From: Thermodesulfovibrionales bacterium
GTDB taxonomy: Bacteria; Nitrospirota; Thermodesulfovibrionia; Thermodesulfovibrionales; UBA9159
Length of the DNA: 51,692 nt
Direction of reading: 5' to 3'
NCBI GenBank assembly: GCA_035686305.1
Contig: DASRZP010000023.1
Span: forward strand, 1-51,692
Below, one piece after another: positions 18,833 through 26,988 of the stretch; within the stretch, counting starts at the first letter, position 1; the number at the start of each line of letters is the position of its first letter. Both the position numbers and the translations under genes were made by a program. The notes beneath the pieces are model-generated. The model did no database searches. It was not told where the DNA came from and saw only the letters and a list, made by a program, of their open reading frames with translations.

Positions 18833-20216
18833 GATATCGATCGTCAGCCTGGGATGTCCAAAAAACCGCGTAGATTCTGAGGACCTTCTCAAACATCTCA
18901 GGGAAGAGGGTTTCATTCATACCCCGGAACCTGAGGATGCTGATCTTGTCTTCGTGAATACCTGCGGCTTTATCGAGGATGCGAAGAGGGAGTCAATTGA
19001 GGAGATCCTTAAGCTGAAGGCACTCAAGGAAAAAGGGAAACAACTCCTCGTCTTTGGCTGTCTTGCCCAAAGATACAGGGACGACCTTTTGACAGAGATC
19101 CCTGAAATTGATGGCCTGTGGGGCGTGGGTGAGGAAGGGAAGATCCTCGAGTATTGCAGAAACATAAAGGGGAGAGATGAAGGGTTCGAGTCCGGCTGCG
19201 CGAAGGCCATGTCCCGTCCTGCTGCCTCATCTTCTGGCGTATCTTCCTTTGCCTATCTCAAGATAGCTGACGGCTGCAATCGGGGCTGTACCTTCTGCGT
19301 CATACCGTCCATAAGGGGCCCCTTCAGGAGCATGAGACCCGATGATATCCTGAGAAGGGCTGAGAGTTTTATCCTCTCAGGCGTCAGGGAGCTTGTTCTC
19401 GTTGCACAGGACATAGGAAATTACGGAAGGGAGTTCGGAGGGTACACGCTGCCGTCTCTTTTGAAAGATATCTCGTCTATAAGCGGAGATTTCTGGATTC
19501 GCCTCCTCTATCTTTATCCAACGGCCATCAGTGATGAGCTCTTGTCTGTCGTCGCTTATGAGCCGAAGATCTGCAAGTACCTCGACATTCCTCTACAACA
19601 CTCGGAAGACAGGATTCTAAGGGCCATGGGAAGAGGCGGAACGAGGAAATGGCATAAGGCCGAAATCGAGAAGATAAGGGAATCGATCCCTGATATTACT
19701 CTCAGAACAACTCTGATCGTTGGCTTCCCCGGAGAGACTGAAGAGGATTTTGATGGCCTGAAGGATTTTGTCGAAGAGGTTAGGTTCGAGAGGCTCGGGG
19801 TCTTCACGTACTCGAGAGAAGAAGGGTCAGCGGCATACGGGATGAAGGGCAATGTCCCGAAGAAGATCAGAGAGAGAAGGCGCGACGAGATTATGCGTAT
19901 CCAGTCCGTTATATCACTCGAGAAGAATAAGGCCCTTGTGGGGAAGAGGTTCAGGGCCCTCGTCGATGATGTTGAGGGAGGGATAACCATCGGAAGACTC
20001 TCTTCCCAGGCCCCTGAAATAGACGGCGTCGTCTTTCTTGGAGATGGCGGGCCGGATGACCCTTCACAATCCAAGACGTACCGTCTGAAACCTGGCGATT
20101 TCAGGGCTGTAGAAATTGTGAATGCCTTTGATTATGACCTGAAGGGGGTTTTGCTTGATGGTCCCATGAAATACGAAGAGGGAAACCGTCAATCTGAAAT
20201 CACGGACCAGAGATGA
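18825..20216 (+). CDS. rimO: Ribosomal protein S12 methylthiotransferase
   Basis: A 463-residue radical SAM enzyme that methylthiolates the conserved Asp of ribosomal protein S12. The N-terminal UPF0004 domain has its three cluster cysteines in SLGCPKNRVD, NTCGFIED and VFGCLAQRY. The radical SAM cluster is CNRGCTFC, followed by IPSIRGPFRS. The C-terminal TRAM domain begins near residue 385. The SLGCPKN opening distinguishes RimO from the tRNA enzyme MiaB. It overlaps DUF2062 by eight bases and the M50 protease by four. Nothing is unusual in length or motif content. Confidence 0.96.
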   Translation: MDKISIVSLGCPKNRVDSEDLLKHLREEGFIHTPEPEDADLVFVNTCGFIEDAKRESIEEILKLKALKEKGKQLLVFGCLAQRYRDDLLTEIPEIDGLWGVGEEGKILEYCRNIKGRDEGFESGCAKAMSRPAASSSGVSSFAYLKIADGCNRGCTFCVIPSIRGPFRSMRPDDILRRAESFILSGVRELVLVAQDIGNYGREFGGYTLPSLLKDISSISGDFWIRLLYLYPTAISDELLSVVAYEPKICKYLDIPLQHSEDRILRAMGRGGTRKWHKAEIEKIRESIPDITLRTTLIVGFPGETEEDFDGLKDFVEEVRFERLGVFTYSREEGSAAYGMKGNVPKKIRERRRDEIMRIQSVISLEKNKALVGKRFRALVDDVEGGITIGRLSSQAPEIDGVVFLGDGGPDDPSQSKTYRLKPGDFRAVEIVNAFDYDLKGVLLDGPMKYEEGNRQSEITDQR

Positions 20217-21055
20217 AAAAATTTCCCTACCTTCACATGCTCCTTTTCATTCTGACCTTCATCTCGACGATGGTGGCAGGTGCACTTCTTCAGAAGGGGA
20301 TCGATATCCTGAAAGAACCCTTGCGGGTATTCGAGGGACTCCCTTTTTCTCTGACCCTCATGACCATTCTCCTCAGTCATGAACTCTCCCACTACTTCGC
20401 CTCGAGGAGACACCATACGAAGGCCACGCTGCCCTATTTTATTCCTGCCCCTTCATTCATAGGAACCTTCGGCGCTTTTATCAAGATGAAGTCTCCGATC
20501 GTTACAAGAAAGGCGTTGATAGACATAGGCGCTTCAGGCCCGATTGCCGGCTTTGTCCTCTCCGTCATTGCCGCAATCATCGGACTGAACTACTCTACGG
20601 TGGTCCCTCTCACAGAAACGAAAGAGGCTGTTCTCGGTCTCGGAGACTCTCTGCTCTTTTCTCTCATTTCGCGTGCTGTGCTCGGCGTTCCTCCGGAGAC
20701 CCATGAGATACTCCTCCATCCTGTCGCCTTTGCTGGCTGGATCGGTCTCTTCGTTACCTCACTCAATCTCATTCCTATAGGTCAGCTCGACGGAGGGCAT
20801 ATAGCGTATGCCTTTCTTGGCGAAAGGCAGAGGCTTCTGTCAGTAACGCTCGTTGTGACCCTTCTCCTCGTCGGATTCTTTTTCTGGGAGGGATGGCTTA
20901 TCTGGGGGGCTATTATGCTCGTCCTCGGATTGAAACACCCTCCGGTGATTTACTGGGAGGTCCCCCTGGACCACAGGAGGAGGCTGATCGGCGTTCTCAC
21001 ACTGATCATCTTCGTCATCACCTTCATGCCCTCTCCCTTCAAACTCGCGGATTGA
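20213..21055 (+). CDS. Site-2-type zinc metalloprotease (M50 family)
   Basis: A 280-residue membrane protease with about six helices. The zinc motif is LLSHELSHYFASRRH (HExxH), and the third ligand lies in NLIPIGQLDGGH, the N-x-x-P-x-x-x-L-D-G-G motif of family M50. It should cut substrates inside the membrane, as in sigma-factor or stress signalling, but no substrate is evident. It has no PDZ domain, unlike RseP, and resembles the compact archaeal and plant EGY-type group by its F-G-A-F-I-K segment (TFGAFIKMKSP). Last gene of the galU-to-M50 run. Confidence 0.9.
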   Translation: MKKFPYLHMLLFILTFISTMVAGALLQKGIDILKEPLRVFEGLPFSLTLMTILLSHELSHYFASRRHHTKATLPYFIPAPSFIGTFGAFIKMKSPIVTRKALIDIGASGPIAGFVLSVIAAIIGLNYSTVVPLTETKEAVLGLGDSLLFSLISRAVLGVPPETHEILLHPVAFAGWIGLFVTSLNLIPIGQLDGGHIAYAFLGERQRLLSVTLVVTLLLVGFFFWEGWLIWGAIMLVLGLKHPPVIYWEVPLDHRRRLIGVLTLIIFVITFMPSPFKLAD

Positions 21056-21182
21056 GCGTCACATTTTTGACCATATGGAGATCGCACATCCACGTCAGGG
21101 GTGGAATCTTCGTGTAATCGCACATACGAAACAGTTAAAAAAGCCGGCTTCCTACCTGCTTGAGACAAGAGATGAAAGCGAT

Positions 21183-21206
21183 GGGTTAAGCCTGGCAGGC
21201 TAATCC
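21183..21206. other. Strong hairpin in the leader before the Tat peptide gene
   Basis: GGGTTAAGCCT pairs with AGGCTAATCC with a single bulged A and a three-base loop (GGC). No T-run follows, so it is not a classic terminator on either strand. It lies about 25 bases before the candidate promoter. It may be an end structure of the upstream transcript. Confidence 0.35.
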
Positions 21207-21226
21207 ATAGTGAATAAAGAAAAGTC

Positions 21227-21256
21227 TTGACAAGAGGCAATTGTAAATGATATGGT
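21227..21256 (+). promoter_or_regulatory. Candidate sigma70 promoter for the Tat peptide
   Basis: TTGACA (21227-21232) and TATGGT (21251-21256) with 18-base spacing, about 80 bases before the ATG at 21338. The perfect -35 is the main support. Confidence 0.4.
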
Positions 21257-21337
21257 GTGTATGGGGTGATGGTTGGCGACTTTGGATTGAAGGAGAAGGT
21301 GAGGATTCATTGAACAACATTGGCCATGGAGGGCGAC

Positions 21338-21556
21338 ATGAATGATCCGGTTTGTGCTTCTTGCACATCGAGGCGTGAATTTCTTAAACAGGCGTGTAAA
21401 GCGACAGGATACATAGTCCCCTTGGTCGTCGGCTTCAAACTGGGCTCTCTCGACGCCTGGGCTGCTGACTATGGTAGAAGCACCAATACCAAAGAAACCA
21501 CAAACACGCACTGTAACAGTACTATCGAGAAGATTTTCAACCCTTCTTGCTGGTAA
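21338..21556 (+). CDS. Short Tat-exported cysteine peptide, family unknown
   Basis: A 72-residue protein. ATG 21338 is preferred over 21320 because GGAGGG stands five bases before it. It starts with a CxxC (VCASC), then a twin-arginine signal SRREFLKQA with a hydrophobic stretch (TGYIVPLVVGFKLGSL) and a likely cut after DAWA. Only about 30 residues would be exported, with two cysteines twelve apart and a terminal Trp (HCNSTIEKI...SCW). A folded-cofactor role, a disulfide peptide or a modified-peptide precursor are all possible; I do not recognise it. It is convergent with the giant secreted protein. Confidence 0.55.
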   Translation: MNDPVCASCTSRREFLKQACKATGYIVPLVVGFKLGSLDAWAADYGRSTNTKETTNTHCNSTIEKIFNPSCW

Positions 21557-21637
21557 GTTCTGTAATCGCTTCACGAGGAGTCCGTGATCCATCATTTCTC
21601 TGCCACTGTCAGACTCGAAGCTCTTCACATTTTTCAC

Positions 21638-24600
21638 CTAAGGCGTAAACACGACATCCACCCAGTAGTTGGCTCCACCTTTACCGGCCGTCGGCTGATT
21701 CGGGAAACTGCTGCTTGAACTGTATTTATAGACACCGTTGTAGCCATCCGTCCCGTCCTGCAAGGCCCGAAGGGGTGGATTGTAAACGCTGGAAGTGGCG
21801 AATGACGTACCGTCCCAGGCATAATGCCCGGTATTCGTATGATAGGATGCAACATACGTCATGTTCGCCGTGATCGCAACAGGGTTCGTCAAGGTAGCCT
21901 GCTGCCAGCCTGAGGTTGTCTCATTGGTGAAGGTCACGCTCCCAAGGAGTGTTCCCGTGCTCGTCCAGAGATTGCCGATATGGGTGCCGGTGTTCCCCGC
22001 TCCCTTGTAAAAGCGTATTCCTGTGATATAGCCGTTCGTATCAGACCGGAATTTCACCCCCACTTCCACGGCATTGAGGTCATTGACCGATGTGTAGGTC
22101 GGTGTCACTGTGTTACTCCAGATGCTATACGTAGAGGTCCTGAGGGTAAAGGTGGCGGTGCATGTCTTGGGAGCGGTCATAGTTACCATTGTTGAATTGC
22201 TTGTACCGGAACAGTCTCCGCTCCAAGAACTGAAGACATAGCCGGTGTTGGACGCAGCGCTCAGGCTAAGCGCCGCACTTGAATCATAAAAGCCGCTGCT
22301 GGGGCTAATACTACCAGCCCCCGACGGGCTTACTGAGGTGGTAAGTTCATATTGAGTCGTAAAATTGGCAGTGTACGTCATCGCCGATGCTGGCGTTATA
22401 ATCGTATGCGTTTGTGGACCATTGTCACTCCATGAAGAAAATGCATATTGTGTTCCTGGCCCACCATCTTTGGGAGAGGTTACACTGAGCGCGTGGTTAG
22501 AGCCTTCTGGCCAGTAGAAGGTCTTAGGGGCTGTATAGGTAGTGCCATCCACAGTGATCAGGATTCCGGAAGGAGCAGTGGTTATAGTGAACGGAAGAAT
22601 TGTAGGGTACTCGTAGGCACCCATATCTGTTATGGCCATACCATCACCGTTTCCATCCGATGGTCTGGGGTATCCCATAATATCAGATGTGGGAGCACCA
22701 TCATTTGTCCCAGTATCGATGCAGGGTGAGCCCGCGGTCAATCGGAAGTCGCCTGCAGCAGCGTTTACAAAGAGTGGATCTGCACTGATATTGCCTCCTG
22801 AGTCAGTATAGGTTGCTCCTGTGATATCTCCTATGTCGGAGTATGAGATGGTTATACTTGGCGGACAAGTTGACCACGGTTGGCAAACATCATTTATGAA
22901 TAAGTTATGCGCGCTATTGCCCCATATTATGCTATTAACGGCGGTCATTTCGAGCCCCTCTCGCAGACCGTAATGACCGTGTTCATCAAACCAACCCAAT
23001 GTTTCAACCCCATTGGAGGAGTTCTTAACAATTGTGTTGTTCACCAAAGTCACGCCCGTATAAGAGTCGCCTCCCCTGTACGATGTGACATATATCCCTA
23101 CACCGTTTCCATATATGACGCTGTTAGTGAGGGTTCCAAGCGCGGTTTTGGGTCCTATCGCAGGCTCAAAAAATGAAGAGATGACTATACCGTAATTGGT
23201 ATGGCCGGTAATAATACTATTAGTTAGTGAAAGGCCAGCATTGTTACAAAGTATTCCGATACTTCCATTTCGGATTGTAAAACCACTGACACTAACGGTG
23301 ACGTCGAAAATATCAAAGACTGTGTCTTTAAGGCCATCGATAATAGTTAGAGAGGGGTCTTGAGACCTTGATGTAAATGTAGAATCCCAACCGCCTTCAA
23401 GAGTCGCACCTATTCCGCCCAACTGTATATATTCATAGTATATCCCTTGAGCAACCTTAATTGTTCTTGACCCAGAGACGGACCAATCAATGCTGTCAAG
23501 TGCAGTCTGAATCGAGGAAAAACATGGCGTGTTCCCGCCACACGAACCCTGTGGCGCTACAAACAGGGTTGCAGCCGATGTCTTCGTCAAGGATTCCAGT
23601 ACAGCATTGATTCCTCCTTTATCATATGGCTCAGTAACTGTCACAAGGTCGGCGTCTGGGAAATTCGTCTTGTTGTTGTACCATTGGCCCTTATATTTGT
23701 ATTGTGGGGGGGGGGTATAAGGATTGAATCCATGACCTTCTTGAAAAAAGACCTTATAGCTTCCCGTCGGTATCCCCAAGATTGTGTAATAGCCCTGCTC
23801 GTCAGCTTTAGTCGAATACCATGCTGTACCGTTATAAGCGGATATCTGAACAGGGATGCCAAGGCCGTCGGCATTTGTGACCCTTCCAGATATACTGCCG
23901 AGCCTTCTTAATACGGCATCTATCCCTGTTGTTGCATATGGCGCAGTTACAGTGATCAAGTCGGCACTACTTTGATCTGCCTTGTCATTGTACCATTCTG
24001 TTAAATATCCCAGTTTATCAAACCTGACTATATAGCTTCCATTCGGAAGAACTGCACTGTAATAGCCATTCGCATCTGTCCAAGCACCGTAATACGTCGA
24101 GACGCCATCGTATATATCAACATACACGTCTTGTATACCTATGCCGTTCGCATCAGTCACTCGCCCTGTAATGCCTCCACTCGCAAGAACGCTTGAAAGT
24201 TTAACGGTCTGCCAGAGAGACGCATTCTCAAAAGCGCCTGTAGTAATGTTCGGCCACATAACAGATGTGTAAGAGTCGGCATTTTTATCATTGACAGCAA
24301 AACTCATTCGTAGGGCTGAATCAGCTGCCGGCGCATTGGAAAGTCCGATAGAAGTCCAAGGGATTCTTATCTCAACAGTATACTTTGTATCAGTGTCCGT
24401 ATTGTTGTTGATCGTCCCGTATACTTTGACCGCTGACTGCCAGGTGCCGTTCCATGATGAAGTGGGCGTCCCCGAAGCGGTGCCCCGAGAATCATATTGG
24501 GTATTCAAGATGTTCACGATGCCATGATAATCATCAGGAAGCATGTAAGGCACATTAGGATTGCCTGATCCTCCACCGTCACCGAGGGTGTCTATGAACC

Positions 24601-25696
24601 ATTCTACCGAGTCGTCATTCCAGACACCACCGTCTCTCGTCGTAACCGAAGCATTTAATTGCGTGTCGGTTACCTCATAAGCGAGATAGAGCGCCTGATC
24701 ATCCCAAAGGGCTCTGACGGTAGCGGTATTCCCACCTGTGGGAAAAGAGAGCGCCATGGTATTTGCATCCTGGTACTCTGATAAGTCCCCGTCAATGATT
24801 GGCGGCGTCCCAGTTTTCAAAATGCCGAAGGCCCCATCGAACTTCTGGATGCGATGGTTAAACGTATCGGCAACATAGAGATTGCCGGAGTTGTCCACCG
24901 CCACTCCCGACGGATAATAAAAATGGCAGTTGTCATAACCGGCAGCACCAGTCACCCCAAGGGTGCCGAGATAGGCCCCCACAGAGTTAAACTTCTGGAT
25001 TCGCTGGTTCCACGTGTCGGCAACATAGAGATTGCCCGAGTTGTCCACCGCCACTCCTGATGGAAGATTAAAATGGCTGTCGTCAGAACCGGAAATACCA
25101 AGCGTGCTGAGATAAACCCCTGTGGAATTGAATTTCTCGATTCTATCGTTAATTGTATCGGCGACATAGAGATTGCCGGAGTTATCCACCGCCACTCCCA
25201 GTGGATCATTAAAGAAACCCAAGGTGCTGACATAGACCCCAGCCGAATTGAATTTCTGGATGCGCCAGTTATACGTATCCGCAACATAGAGATTGCCGGA
25301 GTTGTCCACCGCCACTCCTGACGGAAGATTAAAATGGCTGTTGTCAGAACCGGAAATACCACTCTCCCCAAGGGTGCTGACATACTGAATCGACGTGGCC
25401 GATACATCCGCATTCATTATTCCACTGATGAATAAAGCAAGGAGAATTGCTTCTGCCATGCGCAAGAAAACCGCCTTGAATAAAGCCACTCCACAGTAAG
25501 ATACAAGTGACGAAAACGTAAGCCTACGAGCTGTGTTTAATGACAGAAATCTGCGCCAGATCTTTCTCCCTCGCATGGTGGGGCCTGTGAGAGCTTCCTT
25601 CTTCCCTGGAATAGCGGTTTTTGCTCTGGCTGATGTCGCCGGGCATAGATTACTGTAAAGAACACTTCCTCCCATTTCCTCTTTTCCCCTTTTCAT
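21638..25696 (-). CDS. Giant multidomain secreted protein (NHL, CBM9-like, beta-helix, DUF4082)
   Basis: A 1352-residue extracellular or surface protein. After an unusually long N-terminal region (about 80 residues) comes a signal-like segment MAEAILLALFISGIMNADVSA read in two halves, then four NHL repeats (105-287, AVDNSGNLYVADT), a CBM9/DOMON-like domain (about 290-490), two carboxypeptidase-regulatory-like domains (about 505-660), a right-handed beta-helix ending in a choice-of-anchor-Q-like GSPCIDTGTNDG (about 675-945), two InlB/Big-like bacterial repeats (about 960-1130) and a C-terminal DUF4082 domain. ATG 25696 follows AAGGGGG; ATG 25459 directly before the signal is the alternative. 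Likely binds glycans or cells; no enzyme site seen. Confidence 0.85.
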   Translation of the reverse strand: MKRGKEEMGGSVLYSNLCPATSARAKTAIPGKKEALTGPTMRGRKIWRRFLSLNTARRLTFSSLVSYCGVALFKAVFLRMAEAILLALFISGIMNADVSATSIQYVSTLGESGISGSDNSHFNLPSGVAVDNSGNLYVADTYNWRIQKFNSAGVYVSTLGFFNDPLGVAVDNSGNLYVADTINDRIEKFNSTGVYLSTLGISGSDDSHFNLPSGVAVDNSGNLYVADTWNQRIQKFNSVGAYLGTLGVTGAAGYDNCHFYYPSGVAVDNSGNLYVADTFNHRIQKFDGAFGILKTGTPPIIDGDLSEYQDANTMALSFPTGGNTATVRALWDDQALYLAYEVTDTQLNASVTTRDGGVWNDDSVEWFIDTLGDGGGSGNPNVPYMLPDDYHGIVNILNTQYDSRGTASGTPTSSWNGTWQSAVKVYGTINNNTDTDTKYTVEIRIPWTSIGLSNAPAADSALRMSFAVNDKNADSYTSVMWPNITTGAFENASLWQTVKLSSVLASGGITGRVTDANGIGIQDVYVDIYDGVSTYYGAWTDANGYYSAVLPNGSYIVRFDKLGYLTEWYNDKADQSSADLITVTAPYATTGIDAVLRRLGSISGRVTNADGLGIPVQISAYNGTAWYSTKADEQGYYTILGIPTGSYKVFFQEGHGFNPYTPPPQYKYKGQWYNNKTNFPDADLVTVTEPYDKGGINAVLESLTKTSAATLFVAPQGSCGGNTPCFSSIQTALDSIDWSVSGSRTIKVAQGIYYEYIQLGGIGATLEGGWDSTFTSRSQDPSLTIIDGLKDTVFDIFDVTVSVSGFTIRNGSIGILCNNAGLSLTNSIITGHTNYGIVISSFFEPAIGPKTALGTLTNSVIYGNGVGIYVTSYRGGDSYTGVTLVNNTIVKNSSNGVETLGWFDEHGHYGLREGLEMTAVNSIIWGNSAHNLFINDVCQPWSTCPPSITISYSDIGDITGATYTDSGGNISADPLFVNAAAGDFRLTAGSPCIDTGTNDGAPTSDIMGYPRPSDGNGDGMAITDMGAYEYPTILPFTITTAPSGILITVDGTTYTAPKTFYWPEGSNHALSVTSPKDGGPGTQYAFSSWSDNGPQTHTIITPASAMTYTANFTTQYELTTSVSPSGAGSISPSSGFYDSSAALSLSAASNTGYVFSSWSGDCSGTSNSTMVTMTAPKTCTATFTLRTSTYSIWSNTVTPTYTSVNDLNAVEVGVKFRSDTNGYITGIRFYKGAGNTGTHIGNLWTSTGTLLGSVTFTNETTSGWQQATLTNPVAITANMTYVASYHTNTGHYAWDGTSFATSSVYNPPLRALQDGTDGYNGVYKYSSSSSFPNQPTAGKGGANYWVDVVFTP
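24871..25320 (-). repeat. Four tandem NHL-repeat coding units
   Basis: A near-identical block coding for VAVDNSGNLYVAD recurs at about 24871, 25021, 25162 and 25282, spaced 150, 141 and 120 bases. Differences in spacing are whole codons. High DNA identity suggests recent expansion or conversion of propeller blades; four blades are fewer than the usual six. Confidence 0.8.
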
Positions 25697-25897
25697 GTCT
25701 TCATCCCCCTTGCATCGTTCTATATTGGCTATAAGTGTCACTCAGTGCATCGCTGACATCGCAAAGTGCCCATGTTGCTGATGATGGTGAAACAACAAGA
25801 AGTTAGGAATTCCCGATGAATTTTGAACGCCATCTTTCCATCAGTTTTCGGGCTACTCTTGATCAACGCTTGGCTCCCCCTTCACATCAAGAGAAAC

Positions 25898-25940
25898 AAA
25901 AAAACCGAGCATACCTCAGGTTACCCCTTCGGCAGCTCGG
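25898..25940 (-). terminator. Intrinsic terminator in the leader of the giant secreted protein
   Basis: On the minus strand CCGAGC (25935-25940) pairs with GCTCGG (25905-25910), with additional inner pairing possible, followed at once by seven T. It lies about 200 bases before the preferred start at 25696 in the same direction, with no complete gene just upstream, so it acts as a leader terminator (attenuator) more likely than as the end of a gene. Its 5' stem strand lies inside the GEMM-like sequence. Confidence 0.55.
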
Positions 25941-26005
25941 CCATCTTTTTAAAAAGATCCGCTGCTTTCCGCCCCCTCCTCAGTTGGAAAACAGAAAGTC
26001 GGCCT
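25932..26005 (-). promoter_or_regulatory. Possible degenerate GEMM (cyclic dinucleotide) riboswitch
   Basis: On the minus strand the run GGGGGCGGAAAGCAGCGGAT, a T/A-rich hairpin (ATCTTTTT-AAAAAGAT) and GGCCGAGCTGCCG follow the order of the 3' half of GEMM-I aptamers (GGG-CGCAAAGC, P3 hairpin, GCC-GG-TTGCCG-like strand). The 5' half with GGCAAACC is not recognisable, and the AAAGC block differs by one base from CGCAAAGC. The closing strand CCGAGC is shared with the terminator stem, the usual arrangement for switching. If real, ligand binding would prevent termination and turn on the secreted protein. Confidence 0.3.
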
Positions 26006-26257
26006 AATGAATGCTTTTCTTCTCATCTCCTATCTCTCTCTTTTGACCTTGATGTTCAAAACTGTCCCTTCGCAAAGACCGGTGTAGCTGAAGTTTGCTG
26101 TGGCTTCGCTCACAACAATCATGTTCAGAAGTTGTGCTTAGTCAGGTCTTTCACTCCCCCTGAGGATATCTCACGACGCTGAGCTTAAGGTCTTCCACCG
26201 GCGGCGTCTGAGAGCGCTGGCTATACGACCAGTGACTTCTCCCCATTTAAGATCAGC

Positions 26258-26365
26258 TTACTCAATATCAACTCTTCTCGCAACTTTCTTGTGACGAACG
26301 GGCGGTTTTCGGTGACGAACGGACTTGACGAGGGTTCCCTTCTCGTCCCTGTCCGCATCGGTCAT
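26258..26365 (-). CDS. Possible basic micro-protein, unknown
   Basis: A 35-codon ORF starting MTDADRDEKG and ending in a strongly basic tail with two similar blocks (SVRHRKPPVRHKKVARR). A GGGAGA stretch precedes the ATG. The DNA under the tail contains a direct repeat GTGACGAACGG. I do not recognise it; it may be chance or the tail of a lost gene. Confidence 0.2.
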   Translation of the reverse strand: MTDADRDEKGTLVKSVRHRKPPVRHKKVARRVDIE

Positions 26366-26478
26366 CTTTAATGGTGTCTCCCTACCTTCTATTAAACGAA
26401 TGAATTCACACGAAGACCCGGAGATAATCCTTTATTCCTGTCTCTTGCTCCAGTTTGCTGAGAACCTGTTCCTGCGTT

Positions 26479-26508
26479 TTGACAGGGAGATTCTTGATGT
26501 GCTAAATT
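26479..26508 (+). promoter_or_regulatory. Candidate promoter for hicBA, possibly giving a leaderless mRNA
   Basis: TTGACA (26479-26484) and TAAATT (26503-26508) with 18-base spacing. A start site seven bases after the -10 would fall on the hicB ATG at 26515, and no ribosome site is present before that ATG. Confidence 0.45.
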
Positions 26509-26514
26509 TCTACT

Positions 26515-26712
26515 ATGAAATACACAGTAGTCGTTAACAAGACCGAATACGGATATGATGTACACTGTCCGGCGTTGCCCGGATGCCACAGCCAAGGTGA
26601 AACGCTTGAAGAAGCCATCGAGAATATCAAAGATGCCATCACGACGTACCTTCACATGATTGAAGAGGAGACAAAGGACTCCACTGTGTATCATGTAGAG
26701 GTACCCGCATAG
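26515..26712 (+). CDS. hicB: HicB-family antitoxin
   Basis: A 65-residue HicB-like protein: a partial RNase-H-like fold with YTVVVNKTEYGYDVHCPALPGCHSQGETLEEAIENIKDAI read in order as strand, strand, PGC-x-x-G-x-T-x-x-E-A motif and helix. This is the short HicB form whose C-terminal DNA-binding domain is reduced. It should neutralise the HicA mRNase made from the next gene, one base downstream. The order antitoxin first is the less common hicBA arrangement and is known in the family. No Shine-Dalgarno site is seen before the ATG. Confidence 0.88.
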   Translation: MKYTVVVNKTEYGYDVHCPALPGCHSQGETLEEAIENIKDAITTYLHMIEEETKDSTVYHVEVPA

Positions 26713-26713
26713 C

Positions 26714-26923
26714 GTGATTTTCACTGATGTCTCTGCTGAGCGGGCAGTAAGAGCATTCAGCAAGGTTGGATTCAGAACAGTCACTCGCGGCAAGCACATC
26801 GGCATGTCCGACGGGACTCACCGTATAACGATTCCTGACCATAAAAGACTGAATCCCTATACCCTCAAAGCTATCATCAAAGATGCCGGGCTGACCGACG
26901 AGGAATTCAAAGAACTTCTTTAG
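26714..26923 (+). CDS. hicA: HicA-family mRNA interferase toxin
   Basis: A 69-residue toxin of the HicA double-stranded-RNA-binding fold. It starts at GTG 26714 (IFTDVSAERAVRAFSK), carries VGFRTVTRGKHIGM with the conserved catalytic His, then THRITIPDHKRLNPYTLKAIIKDAGLT, which matches the family P-N/D-H-x-x-L-x-x-x-T-L-x-x-I-L core and final helix. It would cleave mRNA when free of HicB. It appears intact, and it follows hicB with one base between stop and start. Confidence 0.88.
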   Translation: MIFTDVSAERAVRAFSKVGFRTVTRGKHIGMSDGTHRITIPDHKRLNPYTLKAIIKDAGLTDEEFKELL

Positions 26924-26963
26924 CTCCAAACTCTGTTCGAACGTTATCCCCTTGCTACCCGCA

Positions 26964-26988
26964 CATCCCCTCCAAGGGTGAGGGGATG
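26964..26988. other. Perfect 8-bp hairpin after hicA
   Basis: CATCCCCT and AGGGGATG flank a nine-base loop. No T-run follows, so termination is uncertain; it may instead be a remnant of an inserted repeat between hicA and the decayed antitoxin. Confidence 0.35.

Larger units (their letters stand above)
25742..26514. other. Long intergenic leader region with small ORF candidates
   Basis: About 770 bases without a firm gene. It holds the leader of the giant secreted protein (terminator and GEMM-like sequence below). Minus-strand micro-ORFs at 26030-26122 (30 codons, begins MIVVSEATANFSYTG) and 26258-26365 read like coding sequence but cannot be confirmed. Plus-strand ORFs of 63 and 119 codons overlap the hairpins and look spurious. 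Confidence 0.4.

Noticed and set aside
21056-21230. GEMM-type riboswitch before the Tat peptide
   Set aside because: A GAAAGC run and a hairpin are present but the order and the tetraloop receptor do not fit, and the promoter candidate lies downstream.
24871-25320. Regularly spaced repeats as a CRISPR array
   Set aside because: Spacing varies by whole codons, the repeats are in frame and code for NHL blades, and no cas gene is near.
25823-26182. 119-codon plus-strand ORF
   Set aside because: It crosses the terminator and aptamer-like hairpins, has no start signal and no recognisable domain.
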